Assembly: GCA_945923775.1 (NCBI GenBank)
Contig: CAMELR010000018.1
Span: forward strand, 1 to 54,999
Direction of reading: 5' to 3'
Source: an uncultured Clostridia bacterium
Lineage (GTDB): Bacteria; Bacillota; Clostridia; Oscillospirales; Ruminococcaceae
Length of the DNA: 54,999 nucleotides
Positions 27,953 to 36,624 of the stretch are shown piece after piece; the first letter of the stretch is position 1; every line of letters begins with the position of its first letter. Position numbers and translations under genes: made by a program. The notes under the pieces are model-generated. The model worked only from the letters and a program-made list of their open reading frames with translations. It searched no databases and was not told the origin of the DNA.

Positions 27953-28112
27953 ATCTGAATCCGGTTTTATTATCTATGTAAATATGATACACCAAAAGCG
28001 CCGCGATGTCAAGCACTCGCCGCAGGGTGAACTTCACTAAAAATACCATGTGAATGCGCCGGAATTTTCGTAGATTATGGCGATTGAATTCTGAACCGGA
28101 TTCAGATATAAT
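27953..28112. promoter_or_regulatory. Paired LysR operator boxes and MFS promoter -10
   Basis: ATCTGAATCCGGTT at 27953-27966 recurs as its exact reverse complement AACCGGATTCAGAT at 28094-28107. The right copy runs into TATAAT (28107-28112), the -10 before the MFS gene; the left copy lies 37 bases before the LysR start. Each box holds the T-N11-A type dyad expected for LysR proteins. Confidence 0.6.
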
Positions 28113-28148
28113 TAATCGACAAATCGACAAAATAGAAAGGGCAAATCC

Positions 28149-29345
28149 ATGAAGAAAAACAATTACCAACTCACGATGTACGCCTGCTTCATCGGCTACA
28201 TCGTGCAGGCTATAGTAAATAATTTCCTGACGCTGCTGTTCGTTACATTCCAGAAAACCTACAGCATTCCGCTGACGCAGATAACGCTGCTTATTACGCT
28301 GAATTTCGGCATTCAGCTCGTTATCGACATGCTTTCAGCGGGGTTCGTCGACAAGATAGGCTACCGTGCCTCCGCGATAATCGCGCATGTCTGCTCCGCA
28401 GCCGGGCTTATCCTCCTGACTATCCTGCCGGAAGCGTTCCCCGACCCGTTCGCCGGAATTCTGATCGCCGTATTCATCTATGCCATCGGCGGCGGGCTTA
28501 TAGAGGTCCTGGTAAGCCCGATACTTGAAGCCTGCCCCACCGACAACAAGGAAAAGGCTATGAGCCTTCTGCACTCCTTCTACTGCTGGGGACACGTCGG
28601 AGTAGTTCTTATTTCCACGCTGTTTTTCACGCTGTTCGGCATTGAGAACTGGAAGATCCTCGCGGTCTGCTGGGCTGTGGTTCCGGCTGTTAACATTATT
28701 CTGTTCGCGAAAGCTCCGATATATTCCCTTCACGAGGAGGGCGAGACCGGACTTACTCTGAAACAGCTTTTTACCCGGAAAATTTTCTGGGTCATGATGC
28801 TGATGATGCTCTGCGCTGGAGCAAGCGAACAGGCGGTGAGCCAGTGGGCGTCCACGTTTGCGGAGCAGGGTCTCGGCGTAAGCAAGACTATCGGCGACCT
28901 CGCGGGACCTATGTCCTTTGCGGCGCTGATGGGGCTTTCCCGTCTGCTGTACGGTAAATTCGGCGACAGGCTCGACCTCGACAAATTCATGAGAATGAGC
29001 TGTCTGCTTTGCATTGCCGCGTATCTCTGCATTTCGTTGGTTCCGGTTCCGGCTGTGGGACTTGTTGGCTGTGCGGTTTGCGGATTCTCGGTCGGGATAA
29101 TGTGGCCGGGTACGTTCAGCAAGGCTTCCGCCGCGGTCAAGGGCGGAGGTACGGCTCTGTTCGCAATGCTGGCTCTTGCCGGGGACGTCGGCTGCTCCGG
29201 TGGGCCTACGCTTGCAGGGTTCATTTCCGGGTGCTTTAACGGAGAGCTGCGCGCCGGTATACTCGCCGCTATCGTTTTCCCTGTCCTGCTTCTCATCGGG
29301 ATACAGCTTGCAAAGAAGCTGGCAAACAATTCAGCAGACAAGTAA
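28149..29345 (+). CDS. MFS transporter
   Basis: A 398-residue protein with 12 predicted membrane helices and the loop 2-3 MFS motif (GFVDKIGYRAS). The general look, with an N-terminal YACFIGYIVQAIVNNF, is that of FucP-like or uncharacterised sugar/drug permeases; the substrate is not readable. It is divergent from the LysR gene and is followed by a strong terminator, so it is a one-gene unit. Confidence 0.85.
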   Translation: MKKNNYQLTMYACFIGYIVQAIVNNFLTLLFVTFQKTYSIPLTQITLLITLNFGIQLVIDMLSAGFVDKIGYRASAIIAHVCSAAGLILLTILPEAFPDPFAGILIAVFIYAIGGGLIEVLVSPILEACPTDNKEKAMSLLHSFYCWGHVGVVLISTLFFTLFGIENWKILAVCWAVVPAVNIILFAKAPIYSLHEEGETGLTLKQLFTRKIFWVMMLMMLCAGASEQAVSQWASTFAEQGLGVSKTIGDLAGPMSFAALMGLSRLLYGKFGDRLDLDKFMRMSCLLCIAAYLCISLVPVPAVGLVGCAVCGFSVGIMWPGTFSKASAAVKGGGTALFAMLALAGDVGCSGGPTLAGFISGCFNGELRAGILAAIVFPVLLLIGIQLAKKLANNSADK

Positions 29346-29455
29346 AACCGGCACGCCTTCAGATTATTAGGGCATATTTGAAGCGAACCAGTTCCGGTTA
29401 TAACGCCAAAGTTCACTCCTGGATTTTGTGCCCGGCAACAGAATTTTGAATATAG

Positions 29456-29488
29456 AAAAAGGACGCCTTCTGAAAAAGCGTCCTTTTT
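29456..29488. terminator. Bidirectional terminator
   Basis: AAAAAGGACGC / GCGTCCTTTTT, an eleven-pair stem with an 11-base loop. The T runs on both strands let it end the MFS transcript and the leftward anti-sigma transcript. The remaining 250 bases between the two genes hold nothing else recognisable. Confidence 0.8.
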
Positions 29489-29597
29489 GTTGATCAGACT
29501 ACGGTCTGCGATGAGCATACAGCGCTGCAAATTCTTTTATAATACGGGTTTGCGGCTATATTCCCTTGCAACCCCTGCGACTCTGAACTAGACCCCT

Positions 29598-32414
29598 TTA
29601 ATATGGATAATAGAATCTGTCCAGCCGCCAGCCGTCTGCGGTCTTGACCGCGTTTATCGTGTAGTGATCCTGCTTGTCGCTGGGACCGTCTTTTTCAAAA
29701 TCCGTGTAGGTTATGGTGAAATCCAGTACTGCTGTGGAGTCGGTTTTGGTTTCCTCCGGAATGGAGAATCCTACGCTCCAGATGGAAATGTCAGTACCGC
29801 GTGCGCCGTCGTTAGTGAATGTCCTGCCGTCCACTTCCCAGACTGAGTGACCTATTACCTGGTTCATCGCGTCTAATGCCGCCTTTTCCGTGTACACTTC
29901 CTTGAACTGATTAAGGATACCCTGGTAGGTGCGAAGCTCCGGATCTGCAATGACCCTGCCCATGTAACCATCAGTAATTACCATATACTCGCCTGTTCCC
30001 ACAGGAGCGCCTACCACATAGTTGAACCATAGCTGCTGAGCTATTTTCTCGACTGCACGTATCTGCAGTTCATCGTCAAGTTCTATTTTGGTATAGCTGC
30101 CGTCGTATTCGTTCAGCACCTCCAGGCTGTCGTCGGTGATCTTCAGCAGATGCTGCTGATAGCAGCCTTCAACAAACAGGCTCGAACGCTCAAGAACGGT
30201 ATATCTTCCGCCCTCGGAGTCGTCGTATGCGACGATCACGAAATCACCGTGCGGTATCAGCTCGATTCTTCCCTGCACCGCCATAGTGGAGCCGCACTCG
30301 CTGGACGCCGTTATAAAGCCATGCCTGTAGCGCGCCAGCCGCGGCTGAGATTCATCTATAGACGCAGATAAAACGCTGCCGTCGTCATCGACTAAAAAGT
30401 CCATAGTCTCGCTGTAATTCAATTCTGTGTAGGCGTCGGTGTGCGGGTCGCGGTAGTAGAGATCGTACTCGTAAACTGTGCCGGAAGCTCCTCTGATCGT
30501 GCGCAGAGCGTAGATGTCGGTAAGCCCGGCGTTTTCCACCGCGTAGTACTCGACGGAGACCTCCGGGGAAGTTTCGCCGATGTCCATTCCTGGCGGGAAA
30601 ATATCGAGATTCGTCAGCGGGGAGAAGAAGTTGTCAATGTCCGAAGGGTCGCCGGAGAGCGGAGAAAATTCCCAGCTCCAGCCGGAATCCGTCCTGGTGA
30701 AATCCACGCGGAAATCCCTGTAGAACTCGCCCAAATAGTCCTGCAAATAAATTGCATCGCGCCACTTTTCGTCCGCGTTGAACATGCGCACCGTTATCGA
30801 CAGCTTATCCGCTGACTTTTCAAGCAGCCAGTTCTGCTCCTCGGGGAGGTCGATGTTCGCAACGCTGTAACGGTCGATATGAGCGCGTTTCCATGTTACG
30901 CCTGCGTATTCCATATATCCGTTCTCCAGGACGTCCATGACAGTCTCAGTGAGCGTTCCCTTTAAACTGTCCTCGTCAAACTTTGGCTCGTTTGTAAAGG
31001 CTCTGACCTCAATGCTGTCGCCGTACTCGGACAGTATTTTCAGCAGTCCGAGCTGACCTATGCTCGAAGGATCGGACACTTCCGGCGATACTATGCCGTC
31101 TCTGCGGCTGTATGCCACGAGGTAGTCGGAGCGGTCGCGGTCATGAACGCCTTCGTAGCGGTAGAGCCTGCCGGGTTCGTCCTTCCAGACGACCCACAGA
31201 TTTGCCCCGTTGGTGTAGTCCAGCATGTAGAACGCCTTGCTGTCCATCGAGAAACCACAGCAGGTGATGTCGTTCATCGGTCTGAAAATATCGGAAAATG
31301 CATATCTGACTTCGTACTCCAGGGAAATATCATGGCTGAAGTCCCAATCGGGGTCGTAGTCCTGAATAGACCAGCTTCCGTAGAAATTAGGCTCGAATAT
31401 CTCTGTCAGGACTTCTGCGTCCGAATAGAAAGACAGCATGGAAACGTCGACCTTATCATCAGATGTTGCCACGATATTGTCGGCGTGCTCGGCAAGCCCG
31501 GCGTAATACTGTCCATACTCGTCGACGGCATAGATACCGTAATATTTCGCAGGATTCTTTGTCACGGTGCGGTCGTAAGTGATGACCTCCTCGCCGGAGT
31601 GATTATATATAACCGGGAGGTTTTTGCTGTGCGCCGCAGCGTAATCTACGCCGTCAATGGTGATTATATCGGCGATGGTCTGCGCGGCTGATACCTCATA
31701 GAATCGCTCGCCGTTACGCAGAGCCGCGAAGAATCTGTCTCCCTTTGTATAGAGCGGGCAGCCCTCGTACTGGTAACTGATCCTGCCGGGCATGAGAATC
31801 TTTATCGAACGCCCCACCGGATCTATTCCCATCTGTCTGTAGTACGCTGTATCAATGGTGACAGTGTAGACTGTGTCGCCGCTTCCCCACTCGTAGTCGC
31901 AGTCGGTCACGGTCATTGCGGCAGCAAGAACAGATTTTTGCAGGCTCTGGCTCTTGATATCGTTCACGGCGGTCTCGTCAAAGGTTTCGCTGTCCAGCTT
32001 ATAAAAGCCGTCGTCCAGAATTCCCTTGTTCGGATATTCCGGCAGGTCTGCGGAGGTTATGCCGTGCTTTTCTGAGTCCTGCGGCGGTTCTGATGTTTCC
32101 TCAGTACGGGTATCCGGCGTGGATTCCGTTACGCTCGTGCCAGTCGGGATAAGCCCGGTTTTGAACGCCGCTGTAACTCCCACGGCGACCACAGCCGCAA
32201 CAGCCGCGCTTGTTACCACGATTTTCAGCGGGCTCCTGCGCTGCGGAGACGACTTGTATTCCTGGCTGAATTGCATAAGCTCGGTTTCTTCGAAGTCACT
32301 GATGTTCTCCGGCTCACGGTCAAAGCAGTCGTCGAGCCGCTTTTCAAGCTCCGTCATTCGTTCCTCGGAGAGCGACATTTTATCATACATAGTCCTGAGT
32401 TCTTTTTTAGTCAT
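29598..32414 (-). CDS. Very large membrane-anchored partner of the ECF sigma factor
   Basis: A 938-residue protein with a cytoplasmic acidic helix of about 60 residues, one transmembrane helix (about 64-85, IVVTSAAVAAVVAVGVTAAF), a Thr/Ser/Glu-rich spacer and an extracytoplasmic part of more than 800 residues without a domain I recognise. It starts one base inside the sigma factor stop (TAATG), which together with the N-terminal layout suggests an anti-sigma factor. Typical anti-sigma factors are 200-400 residues, so the outer part is exceptionally long and Tyr/Asp-rich, and may sense a surface signal. Confidence 0.7.
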   Translation of the reverse strand: MTKKELRTMYDKMSLSEERMTELEKRLDDCFDREPENISDFEETELMQFSQEYKSSPQRRSPLKIVVTSAAVAAVVAVGVTAAFKTGLIPTGTSVTESTPDTRTEETSEPPQDSEKHGITSADLPEYPNKGILDDGFYKLDSETFDETAVNDIKSQSLQKSVLAAAMTVTDCDYEWGSGDTVYTVTIDTAYYRQMGIDPVGRSIKILMPGRISYQYEGCPLYTKGDRFFAALRNGERFYEVSAAQTIADIITIDGVDYAAAHSKNLPVIYNHSGEEVITYDRTVTKNPAKYYGIYAVDEYGQYYAGLAEHADNIVATSDDKVDVSMLSFYSDAEVLTEIFEPNFYGSWSIQDYDPDWDFSHDISLEYEVRYAFSDIFRPMNDITCCGFSMDSKAFYMLDYTNGANLWVVWKDEPGRLYRYEGVHDRDRSDYLVAYSRRDGIVSPEVSDPSSIGQLGLLKILSEYGDSIEVRAFTNEPKFDEDSLKGTLTETVMDVLENGYMEYAGVTWKRAHIDRYSVANIDLPEEQNWLLEKSADKLSITVRMFNADEKWRDAIYLQDYLGEFYRDFRVDFTRTDSGWSWEFSPLSGDPSDIDNFFSPLTNLDIFPPGMDIGETSPEVSVEYYAVENAGLTDIYALRTIRGASGTVYEYDLYYRDPHTDAYTELNYSETMDFLVDDDGSVLSASIDESQPRLARYRHGFITASSECGSTMAVQGRIELIPHGDFVIVAYDDSEGGRYTVLERSSLFVEGCYQQHLLKITDDSLEVLNEYDGSYTKIELDDELQIRAVEKIAQQLWFNYVVGAPVGTGEYMVITDGYMGRVIADPELRTYQGILNQFKEVYTEKAALDAMNQVIGHSVWEVDGRTFTNDGARGTDISIWSVGFSIPEETKTDSTAVLDFTITYTDFEKDGPSDKQDHYTINAVKTADGWRLDRFYYPY

Positions 32415-32893
32415 TACAGTCCCTCCTCCAAAGATATTTTCAGCAGCTTCCTGCCTTTGGCAAGGCGTTTGTAGACCGTGTTTTCACTGATACACAGAGT
32501 CTTTGCGATATCCGCGGCGGGCATGTCCTCATAATAGAACATGTAGATCACCGCCTTGACGATATCCGGCAGCTTCATAACCGTGTCCAGCAGCTCGTTC
32601 TGCGCTTTCTGCGGAGCCGCGACCTCCTCGGCGGCTTCAAGCGGAACATTACGTTTCACCCTCGCCGATTTGACCACGTTCAGAGCGCGGTGCTCCGCCA
32701 TTCGCATGAGCCAGTTCTTCAGGTGATCCTCGTCGTTGAATCCCCCGGCGTGATGTATCGCTGCGGAAAAGCAGTCCATGAGTATGTCCTCGGCTTCCTC
32801 CGGGCTTCGCACTATTCCCAGCGCTATGCGGTAGACTGCGTTCGCGTACTGTCTGAATAGCGCGGACGCATTTTCGTGTGTTATCTGGAACAC
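32414..32893 (-). CDS. ECF RNA polymerase sigma factor
   Basis: A 159-residue sigma-70 family factor with region 2 (VRSPEEAEDILMDCFSAAI and the DEDHLKNWLMRMAEHRALN -10 contact helix) and region 4 (LPDIVKAVIYMFYYEDMPAADIAKTLCISENTVYKRL). The start is GTG 32893 behind AAAGGGG; the ATG two bases upstream is in another frame. It is co-expressed with the large membrane protein downstream and probably controls both genes. Confidence 0.93.
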   Translation of the reverse strand: MFQITHENASALFRQYANAVYRIALGIVRSPEEAEDILMDCFSAAIHHAGGFNDEDHLKNWLMRMAEHRALNVVKSARVKRNVPLEAAEEVAAPQKAQNELLDTVMKLPDIVKAVIYMFYYEDMPAADIAKTLCISENTVYKRLAKGRKLLKISLEEGL

Positions 32894-33041
32894 ATTACTA
32901 CCCCTTTCGTTTCCCTTCTGTAATTATAACATGCCAGGCCGGGAAAATCTGCCTGTTTTAGATAAAAATTTTCTTCCGAACATTGAGTTCCACTGATTTT
33001 AACAGAACCAGAAGCTCCAAATTCAGTGCGAAATAGAAGAA

Positions 33042-33067
33042 ACCGGCAGACCTCCCGACCTGCCGGT
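33042..33067 (-). terminator. Terminator after the small repeat protein
   Basis: ACCGGCAG / CTGCCGGT stem just past the stop of the leftward gltS string, with an imperfect T tract (TTTCTTC). On the plus strand it is followed by TGTTTTT. Confidence 0.65.
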
Positions 33068-33071
33068 GTTT

Positions 33072-33248
33072 TTATTTCTTCTTGTGATCCTTCACCTTGA
33101 CCTCGGGAACGGCGAGATTATCTATCGCGACATCGCCGTGTGGCTCCGCCGGCTCATTGTCGTCGGTGTTTTTCTGTGAATCCACATGCACCTCCGGGAA
33201 CGCGAGATTTTCCGAGAAGAAATCCAGCTTATTCTTTTTATCTTTCAT
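33072..33248 (-). CDS. 58-residue charged repeat peptide downstream of gltS
   Basis: The ATG at 33248 has a strong GGAGGTAG ribosome site and lies 18 bases after the gltS stop. The product begins MKDKKNKLDFF and carries two copies of one motif, NLAFPEVHVD (residues 15-24) and NLAVPEVKVK (44-53), joined by an acidic linker, and ends in KDHKKK. There is no signal peptide or membrane helix. I do not recognise the family. Its position suggests an accessory to the symporter, or a secreted or modified peptide; none of these is shown. Confidence 0.7.
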   Translation of the reverse strand: MKDKKNKLDFFSENLAFPEVHVDSQKNTDDNEPAEPHGDVAIDNLAVPEVKVKDHKKK

Positions 33249-33266
33249 AAAACTACCTCCATTTGC

Positions 33267-34460
33267 TCAATTAAGAATATTAATGAAGAACGTTATAACC
33301 AGACTGTTGATGAAATCCGCGAACATGCTCCCGACTATGGGAACCAGCAGGTACGCCTTTACGGACGGCGCGAACTTCTCAGTTATAGCCTGCATGTTCG
33401 CCATCGCGTTAGGAGTCGCGCCCATTCCGAAACCGCACACACCTGCGCTGAGCACCGCCGCGTCGTAGTCCCTGCCCATCACGTTGAACACCACGAAATA
33501 GGAGAACGCCGCCATGATTATCACCTGAGCGACCAGGAGCACAACAAGCGGAAGCGCAAGCGCCGCAAGCTGCCAGAGCTTCAGAGTTATCATCGCGATA
33601 CCCAGGAACAGCGACAGGCATATGCCGCCGATGTCGTTTATCTCGCCCATGTGAATATGGAAAGAGCCGGTGTACTCGTCGATGTTACGCATGAACGCTG
33701 CAACTATCATCGAGCCGATGTAGACCGGGAACGTCATTCCGGTCAGGGAAAGCGCCCAGGAAACGACCGTTCCCAGACCCATCGCTATCGCGATCTGATA
33801 CGCCGCCGGAGCGTACATGCTGACCGAGCGGTGGTGCTTCTGCTCCTCCTCGGCGAGTATTGTGGCGTCCTCGGAGGCTACGTTTTTCAACAGGTCGTGC
33901 TTGACTATCAGACGGCTTGCAAGTGGACCGCCCATCAGCGAGCCGATTATCAGGCCGAACGTAGCCGCCGCGGTGCAGAATGTCGTCGCGCCCTCGATGC
34001 CGAAATCCTCGAGCACCGGACCGAACGCTCCCGAAGTGCCGTGGCCTCCCACCATCGGTATCGAGCCGGTGCACATTCCTATAAGCGGGCTGATGTCCAA
34101 CACCTGGGAAAGTCCCACTGCGGCGAGGTTCTGAACCACTATCAGCACGAACAGGCAGGCAAGGAAAATCACAAGGCTCAGACCGCCCGCCCTGAGCACC
34201 TTCAGGTTAGCCTGAAAGCCTACCGAGGTGAAGAACATCACCATGCAGACGTTTTTCAGCGTTTCATCGAAGTTGAACTCCACAATGCCGAACACGTAAA
34301 GCAGGCAGGAGACCAGCGCGAAAATCAGTCCGCCGATGACCGGCGCAGGAATACAGAATTTTTCAAGTATGCTTATCTTCTTTTTCAGAAAACCGCCTAT
34401 GAACAGAACTCCCACAGCAAACGCGAGAGTCTGATACATGTCGATATTTAAAACGTGCAA
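33267..34460 (-). CDS. gltS: Sodium/glutamate symporter, GltS family
   Basis: A 397-residue membrane protein with about ten helices in the two-fold repeated GltS layout: FCIPAPVIGGLIFALV near the N-terminus, MCTGSIPMVGGHGTSGAFG in the first re-entrant loop and VCGFGMGATPNAMANM in the second. It imports L-glutamate with sodium. The start is TTG 34460, fixed by AGGAGG eight bases upstream; the next in-frame ATG is seven codons on without one. It lies 14 bases after a TAXI-type binding protein gene. Confidence 0.93.
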   Translation of the reverse strand: MHVLNIDMYQTLAFAVGVLFIGGFLKKKISILEKFCIPAPVIGGLIFALVSCLLYVFGIVEFNFDETLKNVCMVMFFTSVGFQANLKVLRAGGLSLVIFLACLFVLIVVQNLAAVGLSQVLDISPLIGMCTGSIPMVGGHGTSGAFGPVLEDFGIEGATTFCTAAATFGLIIGSLMGGPLASRLIVKHDLLKNVASEDATILAEEEQKHHRSVSMYAPAAYQIAIAMGLGTVVSWALSLTGMTFPVYIGSMIVAAFMRNIDEYTGSFHIHMGEINDIGGICLSLFLGIAMITLKLWQLAALALPLVVLLVAQVIIMAAFSYFVVFNVMGRDYDAAVLSAGVCGFGMGATPNAMANMQAITEKFAPSVKAYLLVPIVGSMFADFINSLVITFFINILN

Positions 34461-34473
34461 AAATATATCCTCC

Positions 34474-35466
34474 TTAATCTCCCCGGGTCATAAAGAATGT
34501 CCTGCTGACCTCCGGGGCAGATCCTGTGCTTACGGTCACGCCGTTCCACGAATAGTAATCCGCCGCCCCCTGGTGGAATCCGCACGGAATATCCGTTACC
34601 GCGAACTCGATATCCGGCGCGGGTACGGTCATCGTGTACTTTATGCTGCTTCCGTTTTCGAAAAGCGCGGCTGTTACAGCGCGTATGCTCTCGCTGCTGA
34701 CGCGGGCTTCCGCAGTGAGCACCGCCTTTACTCCGACCGTGTTCACTTTCTCGTCCTGGCCGCGATATGTACCCGCCGGGATCGTCATGCTGTAATAGCC
34801 CGGGTAGATTCCGATCATTGAAGCCACGGTACGCTCGTCAAACTGCATTATGCTGATGTCCGTGCTTTCCGCAAGCTCTGAAACCACTGTAGACGGCGCT
34901 CCGAGAATTACGAAGAACGCGTCAATTTCGCCGTTTTCAAGCGCCTGCGCCGACTCAGCGTAGGACATGTTCACCGTTTCCACTGAGCTGTACGGAATTC
35001 CAGCCGACAGCAGCAGGTACTCCGCGTTTTTGGCAACGCCGGAGCCTTCCTCGCCGACGGACATTTTGCGTCCCTTCAAATCGGCAAGCTCGGTTATGCC
35101 GGAATCGCTCCGGGTAATTATCTGGAACGCCTCGTAGTACAGCCCCGCGACCGCCCTCACGCCCGTCACCGGGGAGCCTTCGAAATCTCCGGTCCCGCTG
35201 ACCGCTTCTGCAAGCACGTCGCTCTGCACTATCGCCAGGTCAAGGAATCCCTCGTTCATGAGCCGCATGTTTGCCCGGGAGCCTTCCGTTTTCTTCACGT
35301 CGATTCCGCAGTCGTCAAGCTCTCGGAGAACGTTTCCGTATGCGTAATATATTCCGCCGGGATTGCCGGTGCCGAGCCTCAGCCCGGCAGACTCCCCGCA
35401 GGAGCACAGCATGGTCAGCGACAATACCACCGCCGCGGCTGAGAGGAATATTCTCTTTATATTCAA
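34474..35466 (-). CDS. TAXI family solute-binding lipoprotein
   Basis: A 330-residue lipoprotein (signal helix, lipobox LCSC) followed by a TRAP-transporter TAXI binding domain: LRLGTGNPGGIYYAYG at the N-terminus of the mature part and VGEEGSGVAKNAEYLL near residue 145. TAXI proteins normally feed a fused TRAP membrane protein; none is present here. A known structure of this family from Thermus was bound to glutamate/glutamine, so pairing with GltS is striking. TTG 35466 behind AAAGGCGG is the likely start. Confidence 0.85.
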   Translation of the reverse strand: MNIKRIFLSAAAVVLSLTMLCSCGESAGLRLGTGNPGGIYYAYGNVLRELDDCGIDVKKTEGSRANMRLMNEGFLDLAIVQSDVLAEAVSGTGDFEGSPVTGVRAVAGLYYEAFQIITRSDSGITELADLKGRKMSVGEEGSGVAKNAEYLLLSAGIPYSSVETVNMSYAESAQALENGEIDAFFVILGAPSTVVSELAESTDISIMQFDERTVASMIGIYPGYYSMTIPAGTYRGQDEKVNTVGVKAVLTAEARVSSESIRAVTAALFENGSSIKYTMTVPAPDIEFAVTDIPCGFHQGAADYYSWNGVTVSTGSAPEVSRTFFMTRGD

Positions 35467-35731
35467 TCCTATACCGCCTTTCAATTCGTCTTTTCATATC
35501 ATTATAACATACAATCCGCGAAAATTCAACCTCATTTAACGTGGGTCTTTCTTTATTCATTTGTTATTTTCAGGAAACACTCCTGCGGCTCTGTTAAAAA
35601 ATAACCGAAGTTTTTCATTCATGCGCTGTATCTTATTTCCATTTCTGCTTTTATCAGTCTGAGAATTCATAGATTTGCACTATTTTGGATAGGTTTTTAT
35701 AGATATATTTAATAATCTTTCAAAAATACTA

Positions 35732-35801
35732 TTGATTTTCGCATAATCATGTGTTATAATTCAGACAGCATATGACAAATGACTATCGTATGCGGTCATT
35801 T
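35732..35801 (+). promoter_or_regulatory. Promoter and inverted repeat upstream of the SDR gene
   Basis: TTGATT (35732-35737), 17 bases, TATAAT (35755-35760), then AAATGAC-N11-GTCATTT (35777-35801) in the 5' leader. The repeat is a good site for a dimeric repressor. The rest of the 364 bases before the SDR gene is AT-rich with nothing else recognised. Confidence 0.55.
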
Positions 35802-35830
35802 AATTAATTTTATCTATGGAGGCAGAAAAA

Positions 35831-36607
35831 ATGGAAAGAAAAGTAGTGCTCATCACCGGCGGCGCAATGGGTCAGGGAAAAGCTCACGCGCTGAAATTCG
35901 CCGAGAACGGCTTCGACGTGGTTCTCGCGGACATGCAGGACCCTGACGGCGAAGTATTCAGAGCAACCGTCCAGGAGATCGAAAAGCTCGGCGCGAAGGC
36001 TCTCGCGGTCAAGTGCAACGTGACTTCCGACGACGACATGAAGGCGATGTTCGAAAAGGCATGGGACACCTTCGGCAGGATCGACGTAGTTGTCGCAAAC
36101 GCAGGCGTCATCAACTTCGGCTACACCTGGGAGCTTACCGACGCGCAGGTGCAGAAGGTCATCGACATCGACCTCATCGGCACATGGCGCACCGATAAGT
36201 ACGCCGCTCTCTACATGAGAAAGCAGGGCTTCGGACGTATCATCAACATCTCCTCCACCTCGGGAATGTACGGCACGCCGCAGCTCGCTACATACTGCAT
36301 GGCGAAGTGGGGCGTGCGCGGTCTGACAAAGACCCTCGCCCAGGAGCTTAAAGGCACTGGCATAGTAGTCAACACCGTATGCCCGACAAAGGTAAAGACC
36401 CCCATGTGCGAGACCCAGAGCTACGTTGACTTCATCAACGACCTCACCGGAAAGCACTTCAAGGACTGGCAGGAGATGTACGACTCCGTTCCGTTCCTCG
36501 ATGTTGAGGATATCTCCGACATGGTATTCTGGCTCGGCACTAGCCGCGCGGCGGGCCAGTTCAGCGGCCGCGACCTCGGTCTTGATCTCGGAACCCTCCA
36601 GCAGTAA
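35831..36607 (+). CDS. SDR family NAD(P)-dependent oxidoreductase
   Basis: A 258-residue short-chain dehydrogenase. Cofactor loop TGGAMGQGKAHA near residue 10, VVLADMQD (aspartate after strand 2, favouring NAD), NAGV near 95, catalytic Ser in ISSTSG and YCMAK (YxxxK) near 158. The sequence resembles carveol-dehydrogenase-type SDRs that in Actinobacteria depend on mycofactocin, although no mycofactocin gene is here. ATG 35831 follows GGAGGC. It is in an operon with an OFA-type MFS gene, so it may reduce or oxidise an imported hydroxy/keto compound. Confidence 0.85.
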   Translation: MERKVVLITGGAMGQGKAHALKFAENGFDVVLADMQDPDGEVFRATVQEIEKLGAKALAVKCNVTSDDDMKAMFEKAWDTFGRIDVVVANAGVINFGYTWELTDAQVQKVIDIDLIGTWRTDKYAALYMRKQGFGRIINISSTSGMYGTPQLATYCMAKWGVRGLTKTLAQELKGTGIVVNTVCPTKVKTPMCETQSYVDFINDLTGKHFKDWQEMYDSVPFLDVEDISDMVFWLGTSRAAGQFSGRDLGLDLGTLQQ

Positions 36608-36624
36608 TAACGGAGGCTACGTAT

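Noticed and set aside
33186..34451. 421-codon open frame on the plus strand
   Set aside because: Antisense to gltS; His/Arg-rich and without known motifs.
34474..35466. Complete TRAP transporter
   Set aside because: Only the TAXI binding protein is present; the adjacent membrane protein is clearly GltS, not a DctM/DctQ type.
35831..36607. Mycofactocin system
   Set aside because: The SDR resembles mycofactocin-linked enzymes, but no mftA-F gene is in the window, and in Firmicutes the similarity alone is not enough.
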